A DNA stretch of 5,256 nucleotides, taken from contig JAFOLE010000135.1 of NCBI GenBank assembly GCA_017419465.1, positions 1-5,256 on the forward strand, written 5' to 3'. Below, in pieces: positions 1 to 5,256 of this stretch (the first letter of the stretch is position 1; each line of letters opens with the position of its first letter). The notes beneath the pieces are model-generated. The model was not told the origin of the DNA. It saw only the letters and a program-made list of their open reading frames with translations, and ran no database searches. The position numbers and the translations under genes are program-made. The DNA is from Solobacterium sp. (GTDB taxonomy: Bacteria; Bacillota_I; Bacilli_A; Erysipelotrichales; Erysipelotrichaceae).

Positions 1-13
1 ACTGCCGAATGGA

Positions 14-1216
14 TCATTCAGCAGCCTTGTCTTCGGTTTTCGGTTCGTCGGACGGTTCCGGTTCGGGTTCCGTTTTGTTCTCCTCCGAGGATTCTTCGGA
101 ATTCCTCGCTTCTTCGATCAGCAGCGAATCCACCGGATCCTCTCCGTCTTCCATGTGCGGCCAGCCGGTCAGCCGGTTGACCATCGAAAGAATCGGATGG
201 AAGTGCGGGTTGATCATGCCGGTATACTCAATGAAGAGGTCTGCCCCAAGCAGGAGCACGAGAATGACCGCAAGACCCGCCTTCGGGTTGAAGTAGGTAA
301 TTACCGCCGCAAGGGCAAACAGCAGCGTAACCACATACAGCACCAGCACCGTGTTGCGGTGGCCAAGCTTCAATTTGAACATCAGTACGTGATGCAGGTG
401 TCCCTTGTCCGCCTGCATGATTTTCTGTCCCTTCAGTTTTCTGCGGATAATCGCGATCAGGGTGTCTGAGATCGGAATGAAGAGAACCACCATCGGAAGA
501 CCGAGCGTGATCAGCGCGGTGGTCTTGAATCCAAGCAGCGACAGTGCCGCGATCATGAATCCCATGAACTGCGCACCGCAGTCACCGACAAATACGGATG
601 CCGGATGGAAGTTATACGGCAGAAAGCCGAGGATCGCACCGGACAGTGTCAGCGCCATGATGACGACATCCCGCCGTCCCATGAAGAATCCCAGCATGCC
701 GATCGTCATGGTTACGATCGTGCAGATACCGGATGACAGGCCGTCGAGACCGTCAATCAGGTTGATCGCATTGGTTACGCCGATCAGCCAGAGAAAGGAA
801 ATCGTCTTGACGATGATCGGGTTGGAAATCTCAAACGACAGGACATGCAGGTTCGTCAGTGACAGATTTCCGATCGTCAGCGCAGCGAGTGCGCCGGAGA
901 ACTGAAACAGCAGCTTGTACTTCGGTGACAGGTCATAGATGTCATCCAGGAGACCGCCGATAAAGATCAGGCAGCCGCCGATCAGAATGCCGTTGAGTTT
1001 GACATCCGTGCGCCAAAGAATCGCCACGGAAAGCAGAAAGGCAACATAGATCGCCACACCGCCGATCCGGACAATCCGGCCATGGTGGACGGTACGCTTG
1101 TTCTCCACCGCATAGATGCCGAGCGCAAGACCGATTCGCTTTGCGATCGGCACAAGCGCCAGTGAAATCACAAAAGGAAGCGCGAAGTACGGAAATGCTC
1201 CGATGATGAGATTCAT
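14..1216 (-). CDS. tagO: TagO/WecA-type undecaprenyl-phosphate N-acetylhexosamine-1-phosphate transferase
   Basis: Integral membrane enzyme of the MraY/WecA/TagO family. It moves a sugar-1-phosphate (usually GlcNAc-1-P) from a UDP-sugar onto undecaprenyl phosphate, the first step of teichoic acid or other wall-glycan synthesis. The 400-residue product shows the family motifs in order: NKRTVHHGRIVRIGG near residues 39-53, the Asp pair in GGLLDDIYDL (D91, D92), NAINLIDGLDGLSSG (149-163), the catalytic-loop motif FVGDCGAQFMG (D212) and the histidine motif DKGHLHH (270-276). These favour TagO/WecA over MraY. About ten hydrophobic segments fill residues 1-330. The last 45 or so residues form an acidic, Pro/Glu-rich tail, which makes the protein longer than a typical TagO of about 350-360 residues. 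The ATG start has AGGAGG 9 nt upstream and its own extended -10 promoter. It lies 72 nt downstream of the DUF1146-like gene. The family call is firm; the exact sugar and the polymer made cannot be read from sequence, so the symbol is by family resemblance. Confidence 0.93.
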   Translation of the reverse strand: MNLIIGAFPYFALPFVISLALVPIAKRIGLALGIYAVENKRTVHHGRIVRIGGVAIYVAFLLSVAILWRTDVKLNGILIGGCLIFIGGLLDDIYDLSPKYKLLFQFSGALAALTIGNLSLTNLHVLSFEISNPIIVKTISFLWLIGVTNAINLIDGLDGLSSGICTIVTMTIGMLGFFMGRRDVVIMALTLSGAILGFLPYNFHPASVFVGDCGAQFMGFMIAALSLLGFKTTALITLGLPMVVLFIPISDTLIAIIRRKLKGQKIMQADKGHLHHVLMFKLKLGHRNTVLVLYVVTLLFALAAVITYFNPKAGLAVILVLLLGADLFIEYTGMINPHFHPILSMVNRLTGWPHMEDGEDPVDSLLIEEARNSEESSEENKTEPEPEPSDEPKTEDKAAE

Positions 1217-1225
1217 AAAAAAACG

Positions 1226-1231
1226 CCTCCT
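1226..1231 (-). promoter_or_regulatory. Ribosome binding site of the tagO-like gene
   Basis: AGGAGG on the minus strand, 9 nt before the ATG at 1216. It fixes the start of the transferase gene. Confidence 0.85.
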
Positions 1232-1243
1232 TTCTGTGTCGTC

Positions 1244-1252
1244 ATTATACCA
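1244..1252 (-). promoter_or_regulatory. Extended -10 promoter of the tagO-like gene
   Basis: The minus strand reads TGGTATAAT, a consensus -10 box with the TGn extension. Transcription would start near 1237, giving a leader of about 20 nt that contains the AGGAGG site. No recognisable -35 hexamer lies at 16-18 bp spacing, because that place is taken by the inverted repeat at 1256-1278. An extended -10 box can work without a -35. The promoter would let the transferase be expressed separately from the upp transcript. Confidence 0.7.
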
Positions 1253-1255
1253 TCA

Positions 1256-1278
1256 GTGGCAGCGGAATCCGCTGCCAC
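1256..1278. repeat. Perfect GC-rich inverted repeat (operator or hairpin) upstream of the tagO-like gene
   Basis: The arms GTGGCAGCGGA (1256-1266) and TCCGCTGCCAC (1268-1278) are exact reverse complements around one base. As RNA this is a 10-bp stem with a 3-nt loop. It begins 10 nt after the stop of the DUF1146-like gene. Neither side is followed by a run of T, so it does not look like a standard intrinsic terminator. It covers roughly -20 to -42 relative to the inferred transferase transcription start, so it may be a repressor operator, an mRNA-end stabilising hairpin or a weak terminator of the upp transcript. The repeat is certain; the role is not. Confidence 0.6.
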
Positions 1279-1288
1279 CAATGTTCTT

Positions 1289-1489
1289 TCATCTGTAAAT
1301 CAATGCGAGCACGAACGAACCCGAAAGGTACGCCAGGCTCAGAACAAGGATCCAGTACAGGATCCGTGCCTGCAGGACATGCCCCTGCTTGATGCATCGG
1401 CTGAAGTTCAGTGCGCCGAGTGCATAGAAGCTGAGCATGAACGCCGCGATGTAAATCGCCGCCCGCACTGCGTAAACCGCAGATTCCAT
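1289..1489 (-). CDS. Small DUF1146/YwzB-like membrane protein
   Basis: A 66-residue protein with two hydrophobic helices, about residues 5-27 and 43-64, joined by a short basic loop containing CIKQGHVLQARILY. The segment ALNFSRCIKQGHVLQARILY, followed by a second helix, resembles the DUF1146 (YwzB) family of small Firmicute integral membrane proteins, which are often found near ATP synthase or cell-wall genes and have no known biochemical role. The ATG is 8 nt after the upp stop and has no clear Shine-Dalgarno sequence (upstream bases read TAATCCGCACA), so translation probably depends on ribosomes finishing upp. The codons, hydrophobicity pattern and tight spacing support a real gene. The family call rests on remembered motif similarity, not a search. 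Confidence 0.75.
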   Translation of the reverse strand: MESAVYAVRAAIYIAAFMLSFYALGALNFSRCIKQGHVLQARILYWILVLSLAYLSGSFVLALIYR

Positions 1490-1497
1490 TGTGCGGA

Positions 1498-2118
1498 TTA
1501 CTTTGTGCCGAAGATACGGTCGCCCGCGTCGCCGAGACCCGGAACAATGTAGCCGATCTCGTTGAGATGGTCATCCATTGCGGCGAGGTAAATATCGACA
1601 TCCGGATGTGCAGTCTGCACTGCCTTGACACCTTCCGGAACGCCGACCAGGCAGACCAGCTTGATCTGCTTTGCGCCGCGCTTCTTGATCATATCAATCG
1701 CCGCAACCGCGCTTCCGCCGGTCGCAAGCATCGGGTCAACGATCATGACGATGGAATCCGCCAGTTCCTTCGGGAACTTTGCGAAATACTCATGCGGTTC
1801 CAGTGTCTCTTCATCACGGTACAGGCCGATGAAGCCAACCTTTGCGGTCGGGACAAGACGGCGGATACCGTCAAGCAGACCGATACCGGCACGCAGAATC
1901 GGGACAATGACCACTTCCTTGCTTAAGGTGTAGCCGGTGCACGGGCCCATCGGTGTTTCGATGTCGACCGGCTTTACCGGCAGATCACGGCATACTTCAT
2001 ATGCCATAAGTTCCGCGATCTCATCGAGATTCTCGCGGAAATCCTTGGTGGTGCAGTTCTTATCGCGCATCAGGGTCAGCTTGTGCGTGATCATGGGATG
2101 ATTCAATACTTCCAGCAT
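1498..2118 (-). CDS. upp: Uracil phosphoribosyltransferase
   Basis: Cytoplasmic pyrimidine-salvage enzyme that makes UMP and pyrophosphate from uracil and PRPP. The 206-residue product matches the usual length of about 208. It carries the family features in order: the N-terminal VLNHPMITHKLTLMRD stretch, VPILRAGIGLLDG (72-84), the PRPP-binding loop VDPMLATGGSA (128-138) and the C-terminal uracil-binding segment YIVPGLGDAGDRIFGT (190-205). The open frame extends upstream to an ATG at 2181, but that start lies inside or upstream of the promoter and would add 21 residues unlike the family. The ATG at 2118 has AGGAGGG 5 nt upstream and begins with the expected MLEVLNHP. The gene heads a transcript that continues into the DUF1146-like gene 8 nt downstream. 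In many Firmicutes upp follows glyA directly; here a divergent two-gene unit separates them. Confidence 0.97.
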   Translation of the reverse strand: MLEVLNHPMITHKLTLMRDKNCTTKDFRENLDEIAELMAYEVCRDLPVKPVDIETPMGPCTGYTLSKEVVIVPILRAGIGLLDGIRRLVPTAKVGFIGLYRDEETLEPHEYFAKFPKELADSIVMIVDPMLATGGSAVAAIDMIKKRGAKQIKLVCLVGVPEGVKAVQTAHPDVDIYLAAMDDHLNEIGYIVPGLGDAGDRIFGTK

Positions 2119-2123
2119 AAAAA

Positions 2124-2130
2124 CCCTCCT
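2124..2130 (-). promoter_or_regulatory. Ribosome binding site that decides the upp start
   Basis: AGGAGGG on the minus strand, followed by five T and then the ATG at 2118. It selects this start over the in-frame ATG at 2181, which is upstream of the inferred transcription start. Confidence 0.9.
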
Positions 2131-2152
2131 GTTAAAAAAATGCTCTCCGTAA

Positions 2153-2181
2153 ATTCTAGAAGAAACCCTCTCTGAATTCAA
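2153..2181 (-). promoter_or_regulatory. Sigma-A-type promoter of upp
   Basis: On the minus strand, a -35 box TTGAAT (2176-2181) is separated by exactly 17 bp from a -10 box TAGAAT (2153-2158). Transcription would begin near 2146, giving a leader of about 28 nt that contains the AGGAGGG site. The leader is too short for a riboswitch or attenuator, so control, if any, would be at initiation. The -35 box lies between this promoter and the opposing extended -10 box at 2194-2202. Confidence 0.75.
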
Positions 2182-2193
2182 TACGGCAAAGAA

Positions 2194-2202
2194 TGCTATA
2201 CT
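2194..2202 (+). promoter_or_regulatory. Extended -10 promoter of the glycosyltransferase/transporter unit
   Basis: The plus strand reads TGCTATACT, a TGn extension plus a -10 box differing from TATAAT at one position. No good -35 is seen at 16-18 bp spacing. The expected start of transcription is about 2208-2210, only 2-4 nt before the first ATG of the downstream gene at 2212, which implies a nearly leaderless mRNA. The promoter is divergent from, and sterically overlapping with, the upp promoter. Confidence 0.55.
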
Positions 2203-2211
2203 CTTATTTAT

Positions 2212-3282
2212 ATGAAGGTGATGATTTTTCCTTCCGTATGTGTTCCCGACTGCGGCTCAGCGGTTCTGATCGCGCGTCAGCTTGCGGCAATGTTCCGCCT
2301 GCAGGGAATCGATACCGGAATCTGTGCAGACCGTAAATCCCGATTCAGCGATATCGCTTTTTTTGAATCGCCTTCCACTGCCTCGCTGCGGCGCGGCAGT
2401 ACCGGCACAACCGCAGAAGAGTATCTGCGGGGCCGCAATGCGCTGTCTGCCTCCTATCTGAAGAAGGATTACCATGCGGTTTCCCGGGCAATTCATGAAT
2501 ACAATCCGGATTTCCTGATCGAAATCGAGCGGCCTGCGGCGATTGCGGCAGCCGCGGAATACGGGCTTCCGGTCTTTTCCGTCGTAAGCGGAGGAACATT
2601 CCGGTTCCGCAGCTTCAAGGCGGACACTCTGAACGGGCTGAATTCGTTTCTCAATGAACTCGGCCTGGAACAGGTTCTGCATCTGCGGGAGCTGTACCGC
2701 TATACCCAGTGCTTCGCCTTCGGCGCAGATGAATTTCTCCCGCCGTTTCCCGGTTACCGGGTCGCTTCCTTCGGGGTATCGGCCATTGCGCCGGTCAGCG
2801 GACCGCAGGACCGTGCACTGAGCATTGCATTTACGGAGACCGGCATCTCTGCCAGACGCATGCGGCAGATCATCTCCGACGCATTCCTCGGGGCGCCCTA
2901 TGATGTTTACATCTACGACAGTTCCCAGCATCCCGGAAAAAACGGAAATCTGCATTTTCAAAACCTGCAGAGAACCATTACAATAAACGGAAGCAGAGTT
3001 TGCATCCATGACGGCAGCGATGCCCTGACGCAGTACTGCAATGCGCTCGGTATCCCGCAGATCATCCTGTATGACGACTCCTACCAGCGTTCATGGAATG
3101 CGGTGTGTCTCGAGCGCAGCGGCGTCGGCATCGCCGTCCATGAGTCGGAGCTGTCCATGGAACGCATGTACGAGGCATACCGTCAGATACTTGCGGACAG
3201 CCGCTACTTTGACGAAGCCCGGCGGATTCAGGAAAATGTTCTTGAACGCGGTGATGCGGTCAACATGCTTGCGTATCTCTGA
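2212..3282 (+). CDS. GT-B-like glycosyltransferase homologue (UGT/MGT type), divergent
   Basis: A 356-residue protein with no signal peptide or membrane helix. The overall pattern is a two-domain GT-B fold. The N-terminal Rossmann-like half starts MKVMIFPS and includes YNPDFLIEIERPAAIAAAAE then YGLPVFSVVSGG (97-128), resembling the 'PDlvv...aA...giP' stretch of MGT-type enzymes. The C-terminal half starts near RALSIAFTETG (201-211) and has a donor-site-like segment: CIHDGSDALTQYCNALGIPQ (264-283), then DDSYQRSWNA (288-297) and SGVGIAV (303-309). This parallels the UGT signature HxGxxSxxEAxxxGvPxxxxPxxxDQxxNA, but several residues differ. The N-terminal Gly-His that supplies the usual catalytic His is absent; the region reads VCVPDCGSAV. 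Activity and substrate are therefore unknown. ATG 2212 is the most upstream start and has no Shine-Dalgarno sequence; ATG 2221 is an alternative but its AAGG lies only 2 nt away. The transporter gene follows after 21 nt, probably in one transcript. Confidence 0.75.
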   Translation: MKVMIFPSVCVPDCGSAVLIARQLAAMFRLQGIDTGICADRKSRFSDIAFFESPSTASLRRGSTGTTAEEYLRGRNALSASYLKKDYHAVSRAIHEYNPDFLIEIERPAAIAAAAEYGLPVFSVVSGGTFRFRSFKADTLNGLNSFLNELGLEQVLHLRELYRYTQCFAFGADEFLPPFPGYRVASFGVSAIAPVSGPQDRALSIAFTETGISARRMRQIISDAFLGAPYDVYIYDSSQHPGKNGNLHFQNLQRTITINGSRVCIHDGSDALTQYCNALGIPQIILYDDSYQRSWNAVCLERSGVGIAVHESELSMERMYEAYRQILADSRYFDEARRIQENVLERGDAVNMLAYL

Positions 3283-3291
3283 TTCAATACA

Positions 3292-3298
3292 AAGGGGG
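3292..3298 (+). promoter_or_regulatory. Ribosome binding site of the NSS transporter
   Basis: AAGGGGG lies 5 nt before the ATG at 3304 and 8 nt before a second, adjacent in-frame ATG at 3307. Either could be used, changing the protein by one Met. Confidence 0.75.
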
Positions 3299-3303
3299 AT
3301 TGA

Positions 3304-4659
3304 ATGATGAAACGTGATACTTTTGGATCAAGACTCGGTTTTATTCTTGTCAGTGCCGGCTGTGCCATCGGAATCGGAAACGTATGGAAATTCCCATACC
3401 TCACCGGACAGAACGGCGGCGGCATCTTCGTCCTGGTCTACCTGTTCTTCCTGATTATCATGGGCCTTCCGGTCATGACAATGGAACTTGCGGTCGGCCG
3501 TGCATCCCGCAAGAGCGCGGTGGAAGCCTACCGTGCACTGGAGCCGAAAGGTTCGTTCTGGCACCTGCATGGTTGGGTATGCGTTGCCGGATGTGCGCTG
3601 CTTATGATGTACTACACAACCGTCAGCGGCTGGATGCTGCTGTACTTCATAAAATTCCTGACCGGCTCAATGAGCGGATTCTCCGTGGATGAAATCGGAA
3701 CGGTGTTCGGAAACATGCTGGGAGATCCGGTTCAGATGGGAATCGCGATGGCAGTAACCGTCGCAGCCGGCTTTGCGGTATGTTCCTTCGGCATCCGGAA
3801 CGGTCTTGAGCGGATCACCAAGATCATGATGGTCTGCCTGCTTGTGCTGATCGTCGGGCTTGCCGGCTACTCCATGACACTGCCCGGTGCCGGTGAAGGT
3901 CTCGCCTTCTACCTCAAGCCGGATCTGTCCGAAGTGCAGCGGATCGGACTTGGAAACGTCATCGTTGCGGCGATGAATCAGTCATTCTTCACACTGAGTC
4001 TCGGCATTGCGGCGATGGAAGTATTCGGAAGCTACATGTCTGATGAGTTCACGCTCTACAATGAATCCATCCGGATTCTTATCCTCGATACATTTGTCGC
4101 AATCTTCTCCGGTCTGATTATTTTTCCGGCCTGCTTCAGTTATCATGTGCAGCCGGATTCCGGACCTGCGCTGATCTTCCTGACCCTTCCGAAAATATTT
4201 GCGGAAATGCCGGGCGGCATGATCTTCGGAACCCTGTTCTTCCTGTTCATGACATTCGCGAGTTTCTCCACGGTCATCACCGTATTTGAAAACCTGATCT
4301 CCGCATCCATGGACAACTTCGGTCATTCCCGGAAAAAGGCAGTGCTGCTCAACTTCCTGTTCATTCTCATCGCCAGCATCCCGTGTGTGCTCGGCTATAA
4401 CGTCTGGTCCAACGTGCATCTGATCGGTGCCCGGGATGTGCTCGACAGCGAAGACTTCATCGTTTCAAATCTGTTACTGCCGATCGGCTCGCTGGTCTAC
4501 CTGCTGTTCTGCACTTCAAAGCTTGGCTGGGGATTTGATGCCTACCGTGCAGAGTGCAACAAGGGAAAAGGCGTCAGGCTTTCCAGAGGTCTTGGAGTTT
4601 ATCTGAAATACATCCTTCCGGTTCTGATTGCGGTCATTCTGATCAGCGGTCTGATCTGA
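3304..4659 (+). CDS. Sodium-dependent NSS-family transporter, 11-helix bacterial type
   Basis: Neurotransmitter:sodium symporter of the LeuT fold, an inner-membrane importer that usually couples Na+ to uptake of an amino acid or related amine. Helix 1 has the signature GCAIGIGNVWKFPY (19-32), keeping the Gly, Ala and Asn of the sodium sites, followed by TGQNGGG. Helix 3 has YY at 103-104, matching the LeuT substrate-site Tyr. Helix 6 has the unwound FTLSLGI (229-235). Helix 8 has ASFST (319-323), aligning with LeuT Ala351, Thr354 and Ser355. In helix 7, Asp262 replaces the LeuT sodium-ligand Asn286, and the LeuT Glu290 position is Ala266; an Asp here is familiar in the Tyt1/MhsT branch and may supply the negative charge that makes such carriers chloride-independent (inference). 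The 451-residue length ends after helix 11, as in most bacterial members. Substrate cannot be read from sequence. It lies 21 nt behind the glycosyltransferase homologue and ends at a shared terminator. Confidence 0.93.
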   Translation: MMKRDTFGSRLGFILVSAGCAIGIGNVWKFPYLTGQNGGGIFVLVYLFFLIIMGLPVMTMELAVGRASRKSAVEAYRALEPKGSFWHLHGWVCVAGCALLMMYYTTVSGWMLLYFIKFLTGSMSGFSVDEIGTVFGNMLGDPVQMGIAMAVTVAAGFAVCSFGIRNGLERITKIMMVCLLVLIVGLAGYSMTLPGAGEGLAFYLKPDLSEVQRIGLGNVIVAAMNQSFFTLSLGIAAMEVFGSYMSDEFTLYNESIRILILDTFVAIFSGLIIFPACFSYHVQPDSGPALIFLTLPKIFAEMPGGMIFGTLFFLFMTFASFSTVITVFENLISASMDNFGHSRKKAVLLNFLFILIASIPCVLGYNVWSNVHLIGARDVLDSEDFIVSNLLLPIGSLVYLLFCTSKLGWGFDAYRAECNKGKGVRLSRGLGVYLKYILPVLIAVILISGLI

Positions 4660-4672
4660 GAACGAATAATAA

Positions 4673-4720
4673 AAAAGCAGAATTCTGTGATTACACGAAG
4701 TAATCCGGAGTTCTGCTTTT
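4673..4720. terminator. Bidirectional intrinsic terminator between the transporter and glyA
   Basis: A long hairpin: AAAAGCAGAA (4673-4682) pairs with TTCTGCTTTT (4711-4720); five more pairs, two of them G-T, continue inward; after one bulged T, GATTAC (4689-4694) pairs with GTAATC (4700-4705) around the loop ACGAA. Plus-strand transcripts end in CTTTTCTT. Minus-strand transcripts end in TTTTTTATTATT, the stronger U-tract. It starts 13 nt after the transporter stop and ends 11 nt from the glyA stop, so it serves both convergent genes. Confidence 0.9.
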
Positions 4721-4731
4721 CTTATGGTCTC

Positions 4732-5256
4732 TTATGCGAACGGGAAGTTTGCGGTAAGCGCAATGACGTCCTGCTGGATCTGCTGTTTCAGCACCAGGTC
4801 TTCCTTGTTCTTGAGGACCTGTGCAATCCATGTGCCGACCTTGCGGAACTCTTCTTCCTTAAAGCCGCGGGTTGTCATAGCGGCAGTTCCGAGACGGATG
4901 CCGCTGGTTGTGTTCGGCTTTTCCTCATCGAACGGAATTGCATTCTTGTTTGCGGTGATGTTCACTTCATCGAGCGCAACTTCCGCTTCGCGGCCGGTAA
5001 TGCCGATGGAGCCTTTGACATCGACGAGAATCAGATGGTTGTCGGTGCCGCCGGCCACAAGCCGGAAACCTTCCTTCTGAAGGGTTTCTGCCAGAACATT
5101 GCAGTTCTTTACGATCTGCGCCGCATAGTCCTTAAATTCCGGCTGCATTGCCTCATACAGGCACTGTGCCTTGGCAGCCACGATATGGCAGAGCGGACCG
5201 CCCTGCATGCCCGGGAACATTGCCTTGTCCACAGCCTTTGCGTATTCCTCCTTGCA
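4732..5256 (-). CDS. glyA: Serine hydroxymethyltransferase, C-terminal part (runs off the right edge)
   Basis: PLP-dependent cytoplasmic enzyme interconverting serine plus tetrahydrofolate with glycine plus 5,10-methylene-tetrahydrofolate. The last 174 codons are present; the reading frame is open through the window edge, beginning CKEEYAKAVDKAMFPGMQGG, so the Met/GTG at 5232 is internal and not a start. Recognisable SHMT segments are FPGMQGGPLCHIVAAKA, GGTDNHLILVDV and NTTSGIRLGTAAMTTRGF, with the Arg of SGIRLGT binding the substrate carboxylate in this family. The PLP-binding lysine motif lies outside the window, upstream. The full protein is normally about 410-420 residues, so roughly 240 are missing on the right. 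The gene ends 11 nt before the bidirectional hairpin. Confidence 0.97.
   Translation of the reverse strand, partial: CKEEYAKAVDKAMFPGMQGGPLCHIVAAKAQCLYEAMQPEFKDYAAQIVKNCNVLAETLQKEGFRLVAGGTDNHLILVDVKGSIGITGREAEVALDEVNITANKNAIPFDEEKPNTTSGIRLGTAAMTTRGFKEEEFRKVGTWIAQVLKNKEDLVLKQQIQQDVIALTANFPFA

Noticed and set aside
405..905. 166-codon plus-strand open frame opposite the tagO-like gene
   Set aside because: It is antisense to the conserved catalytic motifs of the transferase and has low-information, Arg/Ser/Pro-rich content typical of a shadow frame.
1245..1631. 128-codon minus-strand open frame overlapping upp and the DUF1146-like gene
   Set aside because: It runs out of frame through two better-supported genes and through the inverted repeat, with no recognisable protein features.
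2131..2146. Possible riboswitch or uracil-responsive attenuator in the upp leader
   Set aside because: The inferred leader is only about 28 nt and contains little beyond a T-tract and the ribosome binding site, so there is no room for an aptamer or competing hairpins.
2119..2181. 21-codon upstream extension of upp from the in-frame ATG at 2181
   Set aside because: The extension overlaps the upp -35 and -10 boxes and lies upstream of the inferred transcription start. The ATG at 2118 has an ideal AGGAGGG site and matches the family N-terminus.
2257..3009. 250-codon open frame on the minus strand opposite the glycosyltransferase homologue
   Set aside because: It is entirely antisense to a gene with clear fold motifs, its product resembles no family, and it is rich in Arg and Cys as expected from reverse-reading GC-rich codons. 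It has no convincing ribosome binding site.
3982..4419. 145-codon minus-strand open frame within the transporter gene
   Set aside because: It is antisense to transporter helices 6-9. Its very charged composition (His, Glu, Asp, Arg) is what hydrophobic codons give when read in reverse.
4724..5080. 118-codon plus-strand open frame opposite glyA
   Set aside because: It is antisense to strongly conserved SHMT motifs and begins inside the terminator flank, with no family resemblance.

Overview
The window reads as a chromosomal segment of a moderately GC-rich Firmicute, possibly an Erysipelotrichia-like lineage. Reasons are the strong AGGAGG-type ribosome binding sites, sigma-A-type promoters (TTGAAT-N17-TAGAAT and extended -10 boxes), a TagO-type wall-polymer initiating enzyme, a DUF1146/YwzB-like small membrane protein, and glyA and upp in the vicinity of each other. 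The lineage assignment is inference, because no rRNA or other taxonomic marker is present.

Layout. Minus strand, right to left: the C-terminal part of glyA (serine hydroxymethyltransferase) enters from the right edge and stops at 4732. Further left on the same strand lie upp (uracil phosphoribosyltransferase, 1498-2118), a 66-residue DUF1146-like membrane protein (1289-1489) and a TagO/WecA-type polyprenyl-phosphate sugar-1-phosphate transferase (14-1216). Between glyA and upp, on the opposite strand, lies a two-gene unit: a GT-B-like (UGT/MGT-type) glycosyltransferase homologue (2212-3282) and an 11-helix neurotransmitter:sodium symporter (NSS) transporter (3304-4659).

Signals. The upp/glycosyltransferase intergenic region holds two divergent promoters whose polymerase footprints must overlap. 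The plus-strand promoter is an extended -10 box so close to its gene that the transcript would be almost leaderless. A long imperfect hairpin at 4673-4720, with T-rich tracts on both strands, is a shared bidirectional terminator for the convergent transporter and glyA genes. A perfect GC-rich inverted repeat lies just upstream of an extended -10 promoter for the tagO-like gene, where a -35 box would normally be.

How the genes fit together. glyA (one-carbon units for thymidylate and purines) and upp (pyrimidine salvage) are nucleotide-metabolism genes that sit next to each other in many Firmicutes. The tagO-like gene starts a lipid-linked wall glycan. The plus-strand pair looks like an insertion into this otherwise conserved neighbourhood; its joint role is unknown. 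I see no phage, insertion sequence, CRISPR array, tRNA or rRNA. Most of the window is ordinary housekeeping content. The least explained item is the divergent glycosyltransferase homologue and its pairing with an amino-acid transporter.
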